A stretch of 64,000 nt of DNA from an uncultured Prevotella sp. (GTDB lineage Bacteria > Bacteroidota > Bacteroidia > Bacteroidales > Bacteroidaceae): positions 271,436-335,435 of the forward strand of contig CAJODL010000004.1 of the NCBI GenBank assembly GCA_905233165.1, given 5' to 3'. The notes under the pieces are model-generated. The model was given only the letters and a program-made list of their open reading frames with translations. It made no database searches and had not been told where the DNA came from. The position numbers and the translations under genes were made by a program. Below are positions 54,023 through 63,030 of this stretch, in pieces; within the stretch, counting starts at the first letter, position 1; every line of letters starts with the position of its first letter.

Positions 54023-55908
54023 TTCAATAGGTCAACAGATCGCTTCAGGAACTTATCCAGCGCCTCACCCTTCAGCATGCCATTCTGCAGCAATGCCAGG
54101 TCGATGAGCTGGGATATTGTGTCGCCCTTGCCCTCTGTGTCAGCCAGAACACCCTTTATCAAGGCATTGTCAGCATTCAGCACCAGATTGTAAGAATCAG
54201 GCATCTGTGAGTAGAAAGCCATTCCGCTTTGATACTTTGAGATATCCTTCATACGACGCATATACTCATTCTGGGTGAACATCACAGGAGCGGCATCTTC
54301 TCCGAGAGCCTGTATCTCGACATTGAAGGTAGCCTTGTCCATTGTTGGCAGTTTGCCCTTAAAGGCTTCCGTCAATTTGTCAGTATCCTCCTTTGAGAGG
54401 TCCACCTTCTTTGCATCCTCCTTTACTATCAGACGCTCCAGAATATCAGCATCCACACGGGTGAAGCGGGTCTTCTCAAACTTCTGCTCAAACATTGATA
54501 CTGTCGATGTGTCAAGTTGTCCGTCCATCATCAGCACAGAGTAACCCTTTGCTTTTGCAGCCTCAATGTATGTATATTGCTCATCCTTGTCGTTAGCATA
54601 CAGATAGATGAGGTTTCCGTCCTTGTCTGTCTGCTCGCTGGTGATGAGAGTCTTGTACTCCTCGAAGGTGAAGTATTTACCCTCTGTATCCTTCAGCAAA
54701 GCGAAGTCCTTTGCTCTGTCGAAGAAAGACTCATCTGTCAGCATTCCGAAGTTGATGAATATCTTCAGGTCGTCCCATTTCTTCTCATAGTCGGCACGGT
54801 CGCTCTTGAAGATGCTGTTCAGGCGGTCTGCCACTTTCTTGGTGATGTATGTAGCAATCTTCTTCACGTTGCTGTCACTTTGCAGGTAAGAACGGCTTAC
54901 ATTCAGAGGAATGTCCGGAGAATCAATGACACCATGCAGCAAGGTCAGGAATTCTGGTACGATGCCTTCTACCTGGTCAGTGACAAATACCTGGTTGCAA
55001 TAGAGCTGTATCTTGTTGCGCTGCAGATCCATGTTGCTCTGTACCCTTGGGAAGTACAGTATTCCTGTCAGGTGGAATGGGAAGTCAACATTCAGGTGAA
55101 TCCAGAACAGAGGTTCGTCACTCATTGGGTATAGAGACTTATAGAACTCCTTATACTCCTCATCCTTTATTCCTGCTGGCTGCTTAGTCCACAGAGGTTC
55201 TATGCTGTTGATGACATAATCCTCATCAGTATCCTTCATAGCCTTAGCATCCTTGTCCCATTCCTGCTTCTTGCCCATGATGACAGGCACAGCCATGAAT
55301 TTGCAGTATTTGTTCAGCAGTTCCTTAATCTTGTATTCCTCAAGGAATTCCTTGCAATCCTCTGAGATGTGGAGCACAATGTCAGAACCATGATCATTGT
55401 TGGCAGAATCCTTTCTCCACTCACTGTCATCGATGGTCTCTATTTCATATTCAGGAGAACCGTCACAGGTCCATTTCACGAGTTTAGAGTTCTCCTTGTA
55501 TGACTTAGTGATAATCTCCACCTTGTCAGCCACCATGAAGGCAGAATAGAAGCCCAGTCCGAAATGGCCAATGATGGCATTGGCATTCTCCTTATACTTG
55601 TCCAGGAAGTCGGTCACACCAGAGAATGCAATCTGGTTGATGTATCTGTCTATCTCTTCCTCTGTCATACCGATACCATGATCAGAGAATGTCAGAGTGC
55701 CCTCTTCCTTGTTCAGCTTTATGGAAACGGCTGTAGAGCCCAGTTCGCCCTTGAAGTCACCCTGTTGTGCCAGAGTCTTCAGCTTCTGTGTAGCATCGAC
55801 GGCATTACTAACCATCTCACGCAGGAATATCTCGTGATCAGAGTAGAGAAACTTTTTTATAACGGGGAATATGTTCTCGGTTGTAACCCCTATATTACCT
55901 TTTGCCAT
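54019..55908 (-). CDS. htpG: Chaperone HtpG (Hsp90)
   Basis: 629 residues, near the normal bacterial length. The GHKL ATPase N-domain shows EMVSNAVDATQKL, DHGIGMTEEEIDRYINQIA and GHFGLGFYSAFMVADKVEI. The middle domain has PLFWIHLNVDFPFHLTGILY and NVSRSYLQ, and the C-terminal dimerisation part is present. It is an ATP-dependent cytosolic chaperone. The upstream gap is gene-free region D. Confidence 0.97.
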   Translation of the reverse strand: MAKGNIGVTTENIFPVIKKFLYSDHEIFLREMVSNAVDATQKLKTLAQQGDFKGELGSTAVSIKLNKEEGTLTFSDHGIGMTEEEIDRYINQIAFSGVTDFLDKYKENANAIIGHFGLGFYSAFMVADKVEIITKSYKENSKLVKWTCDGSPEYEIETIDDSEWRKDSANNDHGSDIVLHISEDCKEFLEEYKIKELLNKYCKFMAVPVIMGKKQEWDKDAKAMKDTDEDYVINSIEPLWTKQPAGIKDEEYKEFYKSLYPMSDEPLFWIHLNVDFPFHLTGILYFPRVQSNMDLQRNKIQLYCNQVFVTDQVEGIVPEFLTLLHGVIDSPDIPLNVSRSYLQSDSNVKKIATYITKKVADRLNSIFKSDRADYEKKWDDLKIFINFGMLTDESFFDRAKDFALLKDTEGKYFTFEEYKTLITSEQTDKDGNLIYLYANDKDEQYTYIEAAKAKGYSVLMMDGQLDTSTVSMFEQKFEKTRFTRVDADILERLIVKEDAKKVDLSKEDTDKLTEAFKGKLPTMDKATFNVEIQALGEDAAPVMFTQNEYMRRMKDISKYQSGMAFYSQMPDSYNLVLNADNALIKGVLADTEGKGDTISQLIDLALLQNGMLKGEALDKFLKRSVDLLK

Positions 55909-56203
55909 AGTTTATATAAATATTAGATGTTAATTTTTACTTGATGTTTAATTTAAACAGACTCCGCAATTCTTCTATGCAAATACCGTGCCAATTTTGC
56001 ATAATGTAGAAAAAACGAAATTCACCTTTTCTTTCACCTACTGCAGGTCGTTCCAGTCGAGGTGATTTTTTTCTCTTCGGCGGACAAAATTTTGCGCGTC
56101 GGCGGACGCGATGGATTTCCTCCGCGGAAGGACAATTTTTTCTGTCCTGATTTCCGAGTGCGGTCTATGAATATCCTGTAATATTTTTTCATGCTATCAG
56201 ACA

Positions 56204-56373
56204 GTGGTCACGTGTGTCATGTGTCATGAGTGTCATTAAGCAGTTCGGATGAAAAAAGCCTCATGGTATATAATAATAAATATATATATTTATTATTATA
56301 TACCATGCCCCTGAAAACACCCTTCAAGTTTGAAACCGTTAATGACCTTAATGACCATGACCGTTAATGACCA
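56204..56373. repeat. Repeat-palindrome module D
   Basis: Left direct units with core TGTCAT (56204-56237), then a 46-bp perfect palindrome at 56262-56307, then four inverted-sense units of (GT)TAATGACC (56338-56373). I checked every pair of the palindrome by hand. TGTCAT/ATGAC is the core shared with A2 and C. Confidence 0.85.
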
Positions 56374-56703
56374 CATAAATTTCTGCTGTTGAGTTATGTG
56401 TTGCGTGCTTGTAAAATGTTGATATTCAGTAGATAGTGAGTGTGTCCAGTGTGCCATCCATTAAGAAAATCATGTATCATTTTGCAGTCACGAAGACGAT
56501 TTTGCGCTGAAAAAGTTGCCATCTTGAACCAAAAACAGAGACTTTTTTCGCTGTTTTTCCTGAAAAAATGCCATCTCAGAGCCACCTTTTTTCATCAAAA
56601 ATGTATAAAAATCGGGTGTTTTTTGTTCACCTCTCCTTAAAAGTGCAGAGAAAACCAATGAATGTTAAGGTAGAGGAGCATGAGCAGTGAGTGAGAGGTG
56701 AGA

Positions 56704-56849
56704 AGTACCCCTACCTCGTCATGAGCCCAGTGTTTATGGGACTTGCAGCCATATAGAGGGGGAGGTGAGAGGTAAAACGCAAAAAACTTATTTTTTGAAA
56801 GATATTAGCGATTTTCTTTGTTGTATTGGAAGTTTTTAGTACCTTTGCA
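56704..56849. repeat. 147-bp segment shared with region A (copy 2)
   Basis: Near-copy of 7892-8038, including the CCCA/TGGG inner stem, the run AAAACGCAAAAAACTTATTT and the ATTTTCTTTGTT promoter part. The outer stem is kept in a shifted register (ACCTC 56713-56717 with GAGGT 56762-56766). Confidence 0.8.
56817..56847 (+). promoter_or_regulatory. Promoter of the secreted-protein / helicase cluster
   Basis: TTTG at 56817-56820 and TACCTTTG at 56840-56847, spacer 19 bp, same placement as in region A. Confidence 0.75.
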
Positions 56850-56879
56850 AAATGAATAAAATAACTAAAGCATAAAGAT

Positions 56880-57398
56880 ATGAAGAAGATACTTTTTCTA
56901 ATAGCTTTGCTATTCAATATTCTGACAGTAAGTGCGCAAGATAAAGTGAAATTCCATAATGGAAATGTGGGAGAGGGGAAAGTTGTAGAAGTTACTCCTC
57001 AATATGTGAAGTTTGTATATACAGGTGAAGATGCTGTAGTAATGATAGGAGCTCTTGCTATAGAAAACATAACTTTCAAGAATGGAAGAGTGCAGGAGAT
57101 TTCCAGCAAGATAGAAGTGAAGTCGTCAGCTGATTGGGAGAAAGTAAAGATTGTACATGATAAGAATGAAGTATTTGGTATGAAGTCTTTGGGAAACGTT
57201 GAGAAGCATTCTAATGGTGCTTGGTCCCTTCATACTTCTACTGGTCACTTTATGAAGAAGGCACAACAAAAGATACAAAAGGAGGCAGCTGCAAAAGGTG
57301 CTTGTATTGCCTTAGTGGTTAATGAGTCAACCACAGAAGACAAGGGATTTGGAAGCTATGCAGACTCTTCACTTATTTGTGAATTGTACACATACTAA
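56880..57398 (+). CDS. Small secreted protein, unknown
   Basis: 172 residues with signal peptide MKKILFLIALLFNILTVSAQ. The mature part starts with a short beta-rich region (VKFHNGNVGEGKVVEV, YVKFVYTGEDAVVMIG) and ends with a helix and Cys-containing strand (GACIALVVNESTTEDKGFGS). That pattern recalls YbjQ-like or SHOCT-associated exported domains only loosely. It is the first gene after promoter D. The signal peptide and AQDKV junction are near-identical to those of the short ORF at 57411. Confidence 0.75.
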   Translation: MKKILFLIALLFNILTVSAQDKVKFHNGNVGEGKVVEVTPQYVKFVYTGEDAVVMIGALAIENITFKNGRVQEISSKIEVKSSADWEKVKIVHDKNEVFGMKSLGNVEKHSNGAWSLHTSTGHFMKKAQQKIQKEAAAKGACIALVVNESTTEDKGFGSYADSSLICELYTY

Positions 57399-57410
57399 AA
57401 CCAAATAACT

Positions 57411-57530
57411 ATGAAGAATATATTATTGCTTATATTCTTATTCGTTGCAGCCTTTGCGAGTGCGCAAGATAAAGTGAATGATAGTTGGAAACATTCAAAA
57501 ATGGAGCTTATTCCACTTAACTTTTATTGA
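57411..57530 (+). pseudogene. Truncated secreted-protein remnant (39 codons)
   Basis: ATG 57411 to TGA 57530 encodes a full signal peptide (MKNILLLIFLFVAAFASAQ) and then only about 20 residues. Its 5' flank and first ~50 bp match the start of the gene at 62480, while the AQDKV junction matches the gene at 56880. It is best read as the broken 5' end of a relative of these genes. Confidence 0.55.
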
Positions 57531-57588
57531 GTTAGATAAGGATTCATAATACAGGGTTATTGGAATATTATAATGTTTATTATAAAAT

Positions 57589-60500
57589 ATGGAAAATACG
57601 AATAAAATCACTCACGAAGAGCAACAACTATTTAATGCATTACATATAGCTCGTGTAAAAGCCAACGAGGTATTTAATCAAAGAGCATTTAAGGGTATTA
57701 AGCCTAATGTTGTGGATAAGTATGCAGAAACAGCACACTTCATATATGAACTTTTGCAAAATGCTGATGATGCAAATGCAACTGAGGTTACCATTATCCT
57801 GAGAAAGGACAGGCTTTTGTTCAAACATAATGGAACAAAACATTTTGATATAACATCAGAAGCTGATGAGCGCGTAGGTGATATAAACTCGATAACAGGT
57901 ATTGGTAACTCATCGAAGGAAAATACACAAAACAAAATAGGCAAGTTTGGTGTAGGATTTAAAGCTGTTTTTCAATATACTGATACACCAGAAATATATG
58001 ATGACCCTTTCAGATTTAAGATAGAAGACTTAATTGTACCAACACTTATTGAAGATGATTATGATGAAAGAGGGAAGGGGGAAACACTTTTTGTGCTACC
58101 TTTCAGAAATCCTCAAAAATCATTCAACGAAATAAAAAGCAGGTTAGAGTCTCTTCGAAATCCGATATTATTTTTGCGCCATCTTGAGAAAATTGTTTGG
58201 AAAATAGAAACCCCAAAAGCTCAAGAAAACAAAACAAAAGAGTATAGCAAATCATTAATTGATAGAAAGAAATATGATGATATTGTTTTAGAAAAATATA
58301 GCCTTACCAATGCTTCACACAAGGATTATATCTTCCTTTTCTCTAGAGAAGTAACCATAACTACAGAAAAAAATGAGAAAAGCAATCATCCTATATATGT
58401 AGGATTCTTCTATGATGAGAAAGAGCAAAAGTTAATAACGAACAGTAACCAGAATATATATTGTTTTTTCCCAACCAAAGAAACATTCAAGACATGCTTT
58501 ATATCTCATGCACCATTCCTGCTGACTGAAAACAGACAGAACATAAAACGCGATGAGTCTCTTAACGATTCTCTTTTAGATTGCTTAGCAAACTTAGCTA
58601 TAGATGCCATCTTAACATTGCGAGATTATGGTGAAAAAAATAAGCATCTGCTTATTGATGAGAACATCGTAGAGATTGCACCTCAATATAAGTTAAACTA
58701 TTATGATACTGATGATACTTTTATTGAGGATAAGATGGAAAGTGCTTTTAAGGAAATGTTTGATTATAAATCCGTCTTCCTATCTCGAGGGGGAAAATAT
58801 CTTTCTGCAGATGAAGCCTACACCTCAGTAAACTCTATGTTAGAACTTCTTTCTCAGGAACAATTCTATAACTTAAGATTAAATTATAATGAAGATATTT
58901 CAAGAGATATTGATTTCCTGAAGTGGGAATTGATAATGAAGTTGAGTAAAGTTGAAGATTATGGTGATTATTATAGTTCTGTGGAAGAATATTCCATTGC
59001 GGATTTAGGTGGCGACATAACCTCAGACTTCATGGATAAACAAAAGAAGGAATGGGTTACAAAATTCTATACATTCTTGCGTAACGAAGCACCTAAATAT
59101 TGGAAAATATCACCTCAAAATCGTGCTACAGCACACGTTTTTCGTAATGCGCCAATCATTAAAACACAAAATGGGGAATGGGTACCACCTTTTATAGATT
59201 CAACCACACCAAATGTGTTTTTGCCTATTAAGAATACATCTCAAAGCAAAAATTCCGAATATAACTTCATTAGTGAAGAGTATCTGAAGGAAGATATGGC
59301 AAAGAAATTCTTTGCAGAATTGGAAATAAAAGAGCCTGATGAGTATGATTATATACGCAGCATTATATTAAGAAAATATGAAGAAGATGAAGATAATTAT
59401 TTAAAAGTAGATGACGAAGTATTAAAATCAGACTTCCACTTCCTTCTTTATTATTACCAGAAAGTAAGGGATACAGAAGCAGAGAGAGATTACATTAATA
59501 TAGTAAAAGAGAATATTTTCTTAGCAGGTACTGATGACTTAATACATAGACCCTGTGATTTATATCTGAAAACTGAACCTCTGAAAATCTTTTTGGGGGA
59601 AGTGGGCGTATTCTTTGATACAAAGTATTACAAAAAGTCCACTCTTGAATATAGAGAAGGTTTTGTAAATGAGTTTCTCGTAAAATTGGGCGTCAAAGAT
59701 AAAATCAGCGTTGATAAGGTCGATTTTAACAATTCATATAATCTTCCATACCATATTAAGACAAAACTTAATTCCATAGATTATTACGAGTTTATTCGAG
59801 TAGAAGATTATGTTTTGACGGGATTTGAGGATGCATATAAAAAGAATAGAATATCAAAAGATATCTCTGTTTATATATGGAACAATTTAATTCAAAGCAA
59901 TCTTGATAAAGGTTTTGCATATATTTACACACGAAGAAAAAGAAAGCAATATTATGATTCAACTGTAGTACAGTCTTCTTTCTTTAATCAGTTAAAGTGT
60001 CTTAGTTGGCTATATGATATTAATGGTGATTTACAGACACCAGAAGATATCTTTGTTGAGGATTTAGCACCAGAATATATACTAGATAGTGATATCATTG
60101 ATTTTTTAGAAATTGAAAAAAGGACGCAAAACCTGCAAGAGAAGTATGGTGTTACAGAAGAGGAACAGCAAACTTTTGAAATGGGGGTAAAGATTGCTCA
60201 AGAAATAGATGATGATTTCTCGCAAGAAGAGGCATTAGCTGCTATAAGAGCTGCAAAGGCAAAAAAGAGACGAGAAAAATTCCTTAAAGAGGCTGAATCA
60301 CAAGTAGAGGAATCTCTTGATGAAGAAGAGAATAGCGAATTAGAGAAAGAGGAACCACAGGACATTAATGAAAAGCTAAAGAAAAGATGGGAAGAAAAAA
60401 GTAATAGGCACGTCAATAAGCCCCATTCATCATCAGGTAAAGGTGAAGAACTGATGTTAGATGATATAACGCCTAATACCGAATCGCAAGAGAATAATGC

Positions 60501-62451
60501 GCCATTCTTTATGCCTTTTTCTGAAGTCTCAGATCAGTCTTCGGAAGATATTGATGATACATCTCGTGCAGAAAAAAATCTAAAGGCAAAAGACACCTCA
60601 GCTCAAACTCAGGCGGAAACAGCTAAAGAGCAAGTGGAAATATTAGATTTGCTTAAACAAACGCCAATATACACTTTCAAATGGTTTAAGGTGTTGATGG
60701 AACTTATGCATGCAGGCCAGCAGTCTCTCTCTGAGCGTCGTGTCCAGATTGATTTCTCTAACTTTGAAACCATTTGCTCTGACAAGGTTTTGCATCTAAC
60801 AGAGCCAACTTTACCTGTGCCATCATGGATTTGCGATGCAGAGAAGTATTCTATTACTGCTTTGACAGAAGGTAAATCAACTAAAATAGAAGGCTTGATT
60901 GTCAGATCATCAGATGATACTCTCGATTTATCCATCGAGATGGATAGTAAACTTACATCCGTCCTTAGGTCTGCAAAAAAGATTCGTGTAATTGCAATAG
61001 ATAATACCAATATTATCAATTCACTCGAAACTCGCTTCTTGCAATTAGAAAAAGAAGATGATTTCGATATGAATGAAAATCTGCCTAAGAATATTGAATT
61101 CATTTATGGCCCACCAGGAACAGGTAAGACAACAGAACTTGTGAAACAGGTTCACCAATTGTTGGAAAAAGAACCTAAAGCGAAGATTTTGGTTCTAACC
61201 CCTACCAATAAAGCTGCAGATGTTGTTGCAATTAAGATGTCAAACGATAATGTATGCGAAGGTGGGCTTGCACGTTATGGTTCAACAGAAAGTCTGTACT
61301 TAATTGAAGATATTGGTTGCGTTACTAATAGGGATACGACAGACATGGATGATTGGCACAATATTGTTGTTGCTACAGCTGCACGCTATGCATACGATTT
61401 TCTACAGCCCAATGACACACCAATCTGTGACTATAAGTGGGATTATATCTTTGTTGATGAAGCCTCAATGATTGATATCTTGACAATTACTTATATCCTT
61501 TATAAAGGGGCAGAGGCAAAGAAAATAATAATATCAGGTGATCCCATGCAGATTCAACCTGTAGTTCAAAATGATATGCCTGCCTATAATGTATATGATA
61601 TGGTTAATTTGCATGGTTTTGCTGATGCTGTATTTAGTTATGAAAGATATCCAGTAAAGGGTTTGATGACACAGCATCGTTCTATACCTTCAATTGGGGA
61701 TTTTGTTAGTAACTTTGCTTATGACGGACTTGTAGATTCTGATCCAGATAGAAGTCCTCAGAAACCATTAAAATTGGATGGACTGAAAATCAATGATATT
61801 AATTTCGTTGGGTTTGATGTCGCTGAACTAGATGACATAAAGGGACTAAATTCTGTTGGACAATCAGCATTCAATTTGTATTCCGTTATATTCACATATA
61901 ACATGATAGAATATACTATAAAACAAATTGAAAAACACTTTCCTGAACAGGAATATACAATTGGAGTTGTTTGTGCTTATCGAGCACAATCCGATGCCAT
62001 AAAAAACATGCTTGAAAATCGCCCTTTGGATACAATGTATTGTCACGTTACATGTGGTACTGTTCATAGTTTCCAGGGGGATGAATGTGATATTATGTTT
62101 ATAGTTCTAAATCCGCCTGCTGTATGCACAAGTGGTACTCATGTAAATAATGAGAATATAATTAATGTTGCTATAAGTCGTGCTCGCGACTATATTTTCT
62201 TCGTACTTCCAAATGGTCAGCAAAGGGGATTTTCTATGAAGAATAAAATAGGTAATGTGGTACCAATCACACAGAGGGCTATTATTAATTCAAAAATTGT
62301 TGAAAGCATAATGTTTAATGGTAATGATAATTTCATCTATGAGAATACTCATGTAACCTGTCATATGCCTGTAAATGTTTATTGCGAGGAAAATGCGCTC
62401 TATGAAGTTAGAATGTCAGAAGAAGCACTTGATATAAAAATTAATCAGTAG
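57589..62451 (+). CDS. GHKL (sacsin/Hsp90-like) ATPase - SF1 helicase fusion, candidate defence protein
   Basis: 1620 residues. The N-terminal GHKL ATPase has N-box FIYELLQNADDANATEV (residues 51-67) and G-boxes GIGNSS and NKIGKFGVGFKAVF (about 104-126). Residues about 300-850 have no recognised domain. An acidic, Lys/Glu-rich coiled segment spans about 865-1000. The C-terminal SF1 helicase has Walker A GPPGTGKTTELVKQV (about 1174), Walker B VDEASM (about 1289), GDPMQIQPV, QHRSIPS (about 1361), HSFQGDECDI (about 1492) and NVAISRARDY (about 1525). Such ATPase-helicase giants occur in phage-defence islands; a defence role here is inference. Base use is AT-richer than the housekeeping genes. Confidence 0.88.
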   Translation: MENTNKITHEEQQLFNALHIARVKANEVFNQRAFKGIKPNVVDKYAETAHFIYELLQNADDANATEVTIILRKDRLLFKHNGTKHFDITSEADERVGDINSITGIGNSSKENTQNKIGKFGVGFKAVFQYTDTPEIYDDPFRFKIEDLIVPTLIEDDYDERGKGETLFVLPFRNPQKSFNEIKSRLESLRNPILFLRHLEKIVWKIETPKAQENKTKEYSKSLIDRKKYDDIVLEKYSLTNASHKDYIFLFSREVTITTEKNEKSNHPIYVGFFYDEKEQKLITNSNQNIYCFFPTKETFKTCFISHAPFLLTENRQNIKRDESLNDSLLDCLANLAIDAILTLRDYGEKNKHLLIDENIVEIAPQYKLNYYDTDDTFIEDKMESAFKEMFDYKSVFLSRGGKYLSADEAYTSVNSMLELLSQEQFYNLRLNYNEDISRDIDFLKWELIMKLSKVEDYGDYYSSVEEYSIADLGGDITSDFMDKQKKEWVTKFYTFLRNEAPKYWKISPQNRATAHVFRNAPIIKTQNGEWVPPFIDSTTPNVFLPIKNTSQSKNSEYNFISEEYLKEDMAKKFFAELEIKEPDEYDYIRSIILRKYEEDEDNYLKVDDEVLKSDFHFLLYYYQKVRDTEAERDYINIVKENIFLAGTDDLIHRPCDLYLKTEPLKIFLGEVGVFFDTKYYKKSTLEYREGFVNEFLVKLGVKDKISVDKVDFNNSYNLPYHIKTKLNSIDYYEFIRVEDYVLTGFEDAYKKNRISKDISVYIWNNLIQSNLDKGFAYIYTRRKRKQYYDSTVVQSSFFNQLKCLSWLYDINGDLQTPEDIFVEDLAPEYILDSDIIDFLEIEKRTQNLQEKYGVTEEEQQTFEMGVKIAQEIDDDFSQEEALAAIRAAKAKKRREKFLKEAESQVEESLDEEENSELEKEEPQDINEKLKKRWEEKSNRHVNKPHSSSGKGEELMLDDITPNTESQENNAPFFMPFSEVSDQSSEDIDDTSRAEKNLKAKDTSAQTQAETAKEQVEILDLLKQTPIYTFKWFKVLMELMHAGQQSLSERRVQIDFSNFETICSDKVLHLTEPTLPVPSWICDAEKYSITALTEGKSTKIEGLIVRSSDDTLDLSIEMDSKLTSVLRSAKKIRVIAIDNTNIINSLETRFLQLEKEDDFDMNENLPKNIEFIYGPPGTGKTTELVKQVHQLLEKEPKAKILVLTPTNKAADVVAIKMSNDNVCEGGLARYGSTESLYLIEDIGCVTNRDTTDMDDWHNIVVATAARYAYDFLQPNDTPICDYKWDYIFVDEASMIDILTITYILYKGAEAKKIIISGDPMQIQPVVQNDMPAYNVYDMVNLHGFADAVFSYERYPVKGLMTQHRSIPSIGDFVSNFAYDGLVDSDPDRSPQKPLKLDGLKINDINFVGFDVAELDDIKGLNSVGQSAFNLYSVIFTYNMIEYTIKQIEKHFPEQEYTIGVVCAYRAQSDAIKNMLENRPLDTMYCHVTCGTVHSFQGDECDIMFIVLNPPAVCTSGTHVNNENIINVAISRARDYIFFVLPNGQQRGFSMKNKIGNVVPITQRAIINSKIVESIMFNGNDNFIYENTHVTCHMPVNVYCEENALYEVRMSEEALDIKINQ

Positions 62452-62479
62452 TCAATTTATAACTAAAAACCATATAGCT

Positions 62480-62899
62480 ATGAAAAAGATATTATTGCTT
62501 GCATTATTATTCGTGCCTATTTTCGCGAATGCGCAGACTTATAGGATTTATGGTGGAGAAGATTATAAGGTGTTCTTGGGGAAATGGGCTTCTCAATATG
62601 ATTCCGAATCGATATGGAACAAATATGGTGACTATGGAAGTAAATATAGTTCAAAGTCTATATGGAACAAGTATTCGGAATTCGGAAGCAAATATAATCA
62701 ATATTCTCCATGGAATGCTTATTCTTCAAATCCACCTGCATTGGTTGACGATAGTGACAATATAGTTGGATATTTAACCTGTAGTTATAAGGGAGATTCT
62801 AAAATGCGAAAGCTTGTGAAATATATCATAGAGAATTTTGATGAAGTGGCAGACGACCCTTCTGAATTTTATAAGGAAACAATAAGGAAAATCTGGTAG
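62480..62899 (+). CDS. Small secreted protein with SIWNKYG repeats
   Basis: 139 residues with signal peptide MKKILLLALLFVPIFANAQ. Residues 38-85 hold three repeats of about 17 residues: ESIWNKYGDYGSKYSS, KSIWNKYSEFGSKYNQ, YSPWNAYSSNPPALVD. After the repeats comes a strand (NIVGYLTCSYKGD) and a helix. Similar tandem SIWN/YGSKYS repeats occur in hypothetical proteins of many bacteria; function unknown. It lies 28 bp after the helicase gene. Confidence 0.75.
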   Translation: MKKILLLALLFVPIFANAQTYRIYGGEDYKVFLGKWASQYDSESIWNKYGDYGSKYSSKSIWNKYSEFGSKYNQYSPWNAYSSNPPALVDDSDNIVGYLTCSYKGDSKMRKLVKYIIENFDEVADDPSEFYKETIRKIW

Positions 62900-63030
62900 C
62901 CAAAAGATTAATTCATTTTTTTTGATTTTTCTTGTGTGTTTTGATATTATTGTGTAATATTGCAACGTTTTAACTGCATCAAGGGTATTATAATAATCAT
63001 ATAAAATATACTTTACTATTGTTACAAATT

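Larger units (their letters stand above)
55909..56879. other. Gene-free region D
   Basis: 971 bp between divergent htpG and the secreted-protein gene. It holds the 20-bp string shared with region C (56074-56093), module D (56204-56373), and a degenerate direct repeat around GCCATCT (56517-56529 and 56568-56577). The 147-bp shared segment (56704-56849) with a promoter closes it. ORFs on either strand at 56394-56640 overlap low-complexity DNA and are not supported. Confidence 0.78.

Noticed and set aside
53222..54193. 323-codon plus-strand ORF opposite the DUF5103 and htpG genes
   Set aside because: It spans two well-supported minus-strand genes with signal peptide and GHKL motifs; antisense shadow.
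54517..55134. 205-codon plus-strand ORF opposite htpG
   Set aside because: Antisense to conserved HtpG middle domain; no independent evidence.
56394..56640. Overlapping ORFs on both strands in region D
   Set aside because: They mirror each other over AT-rich repeat DNA, have no promoter or family signal, and contain the degenerate GCCATCT repeat.
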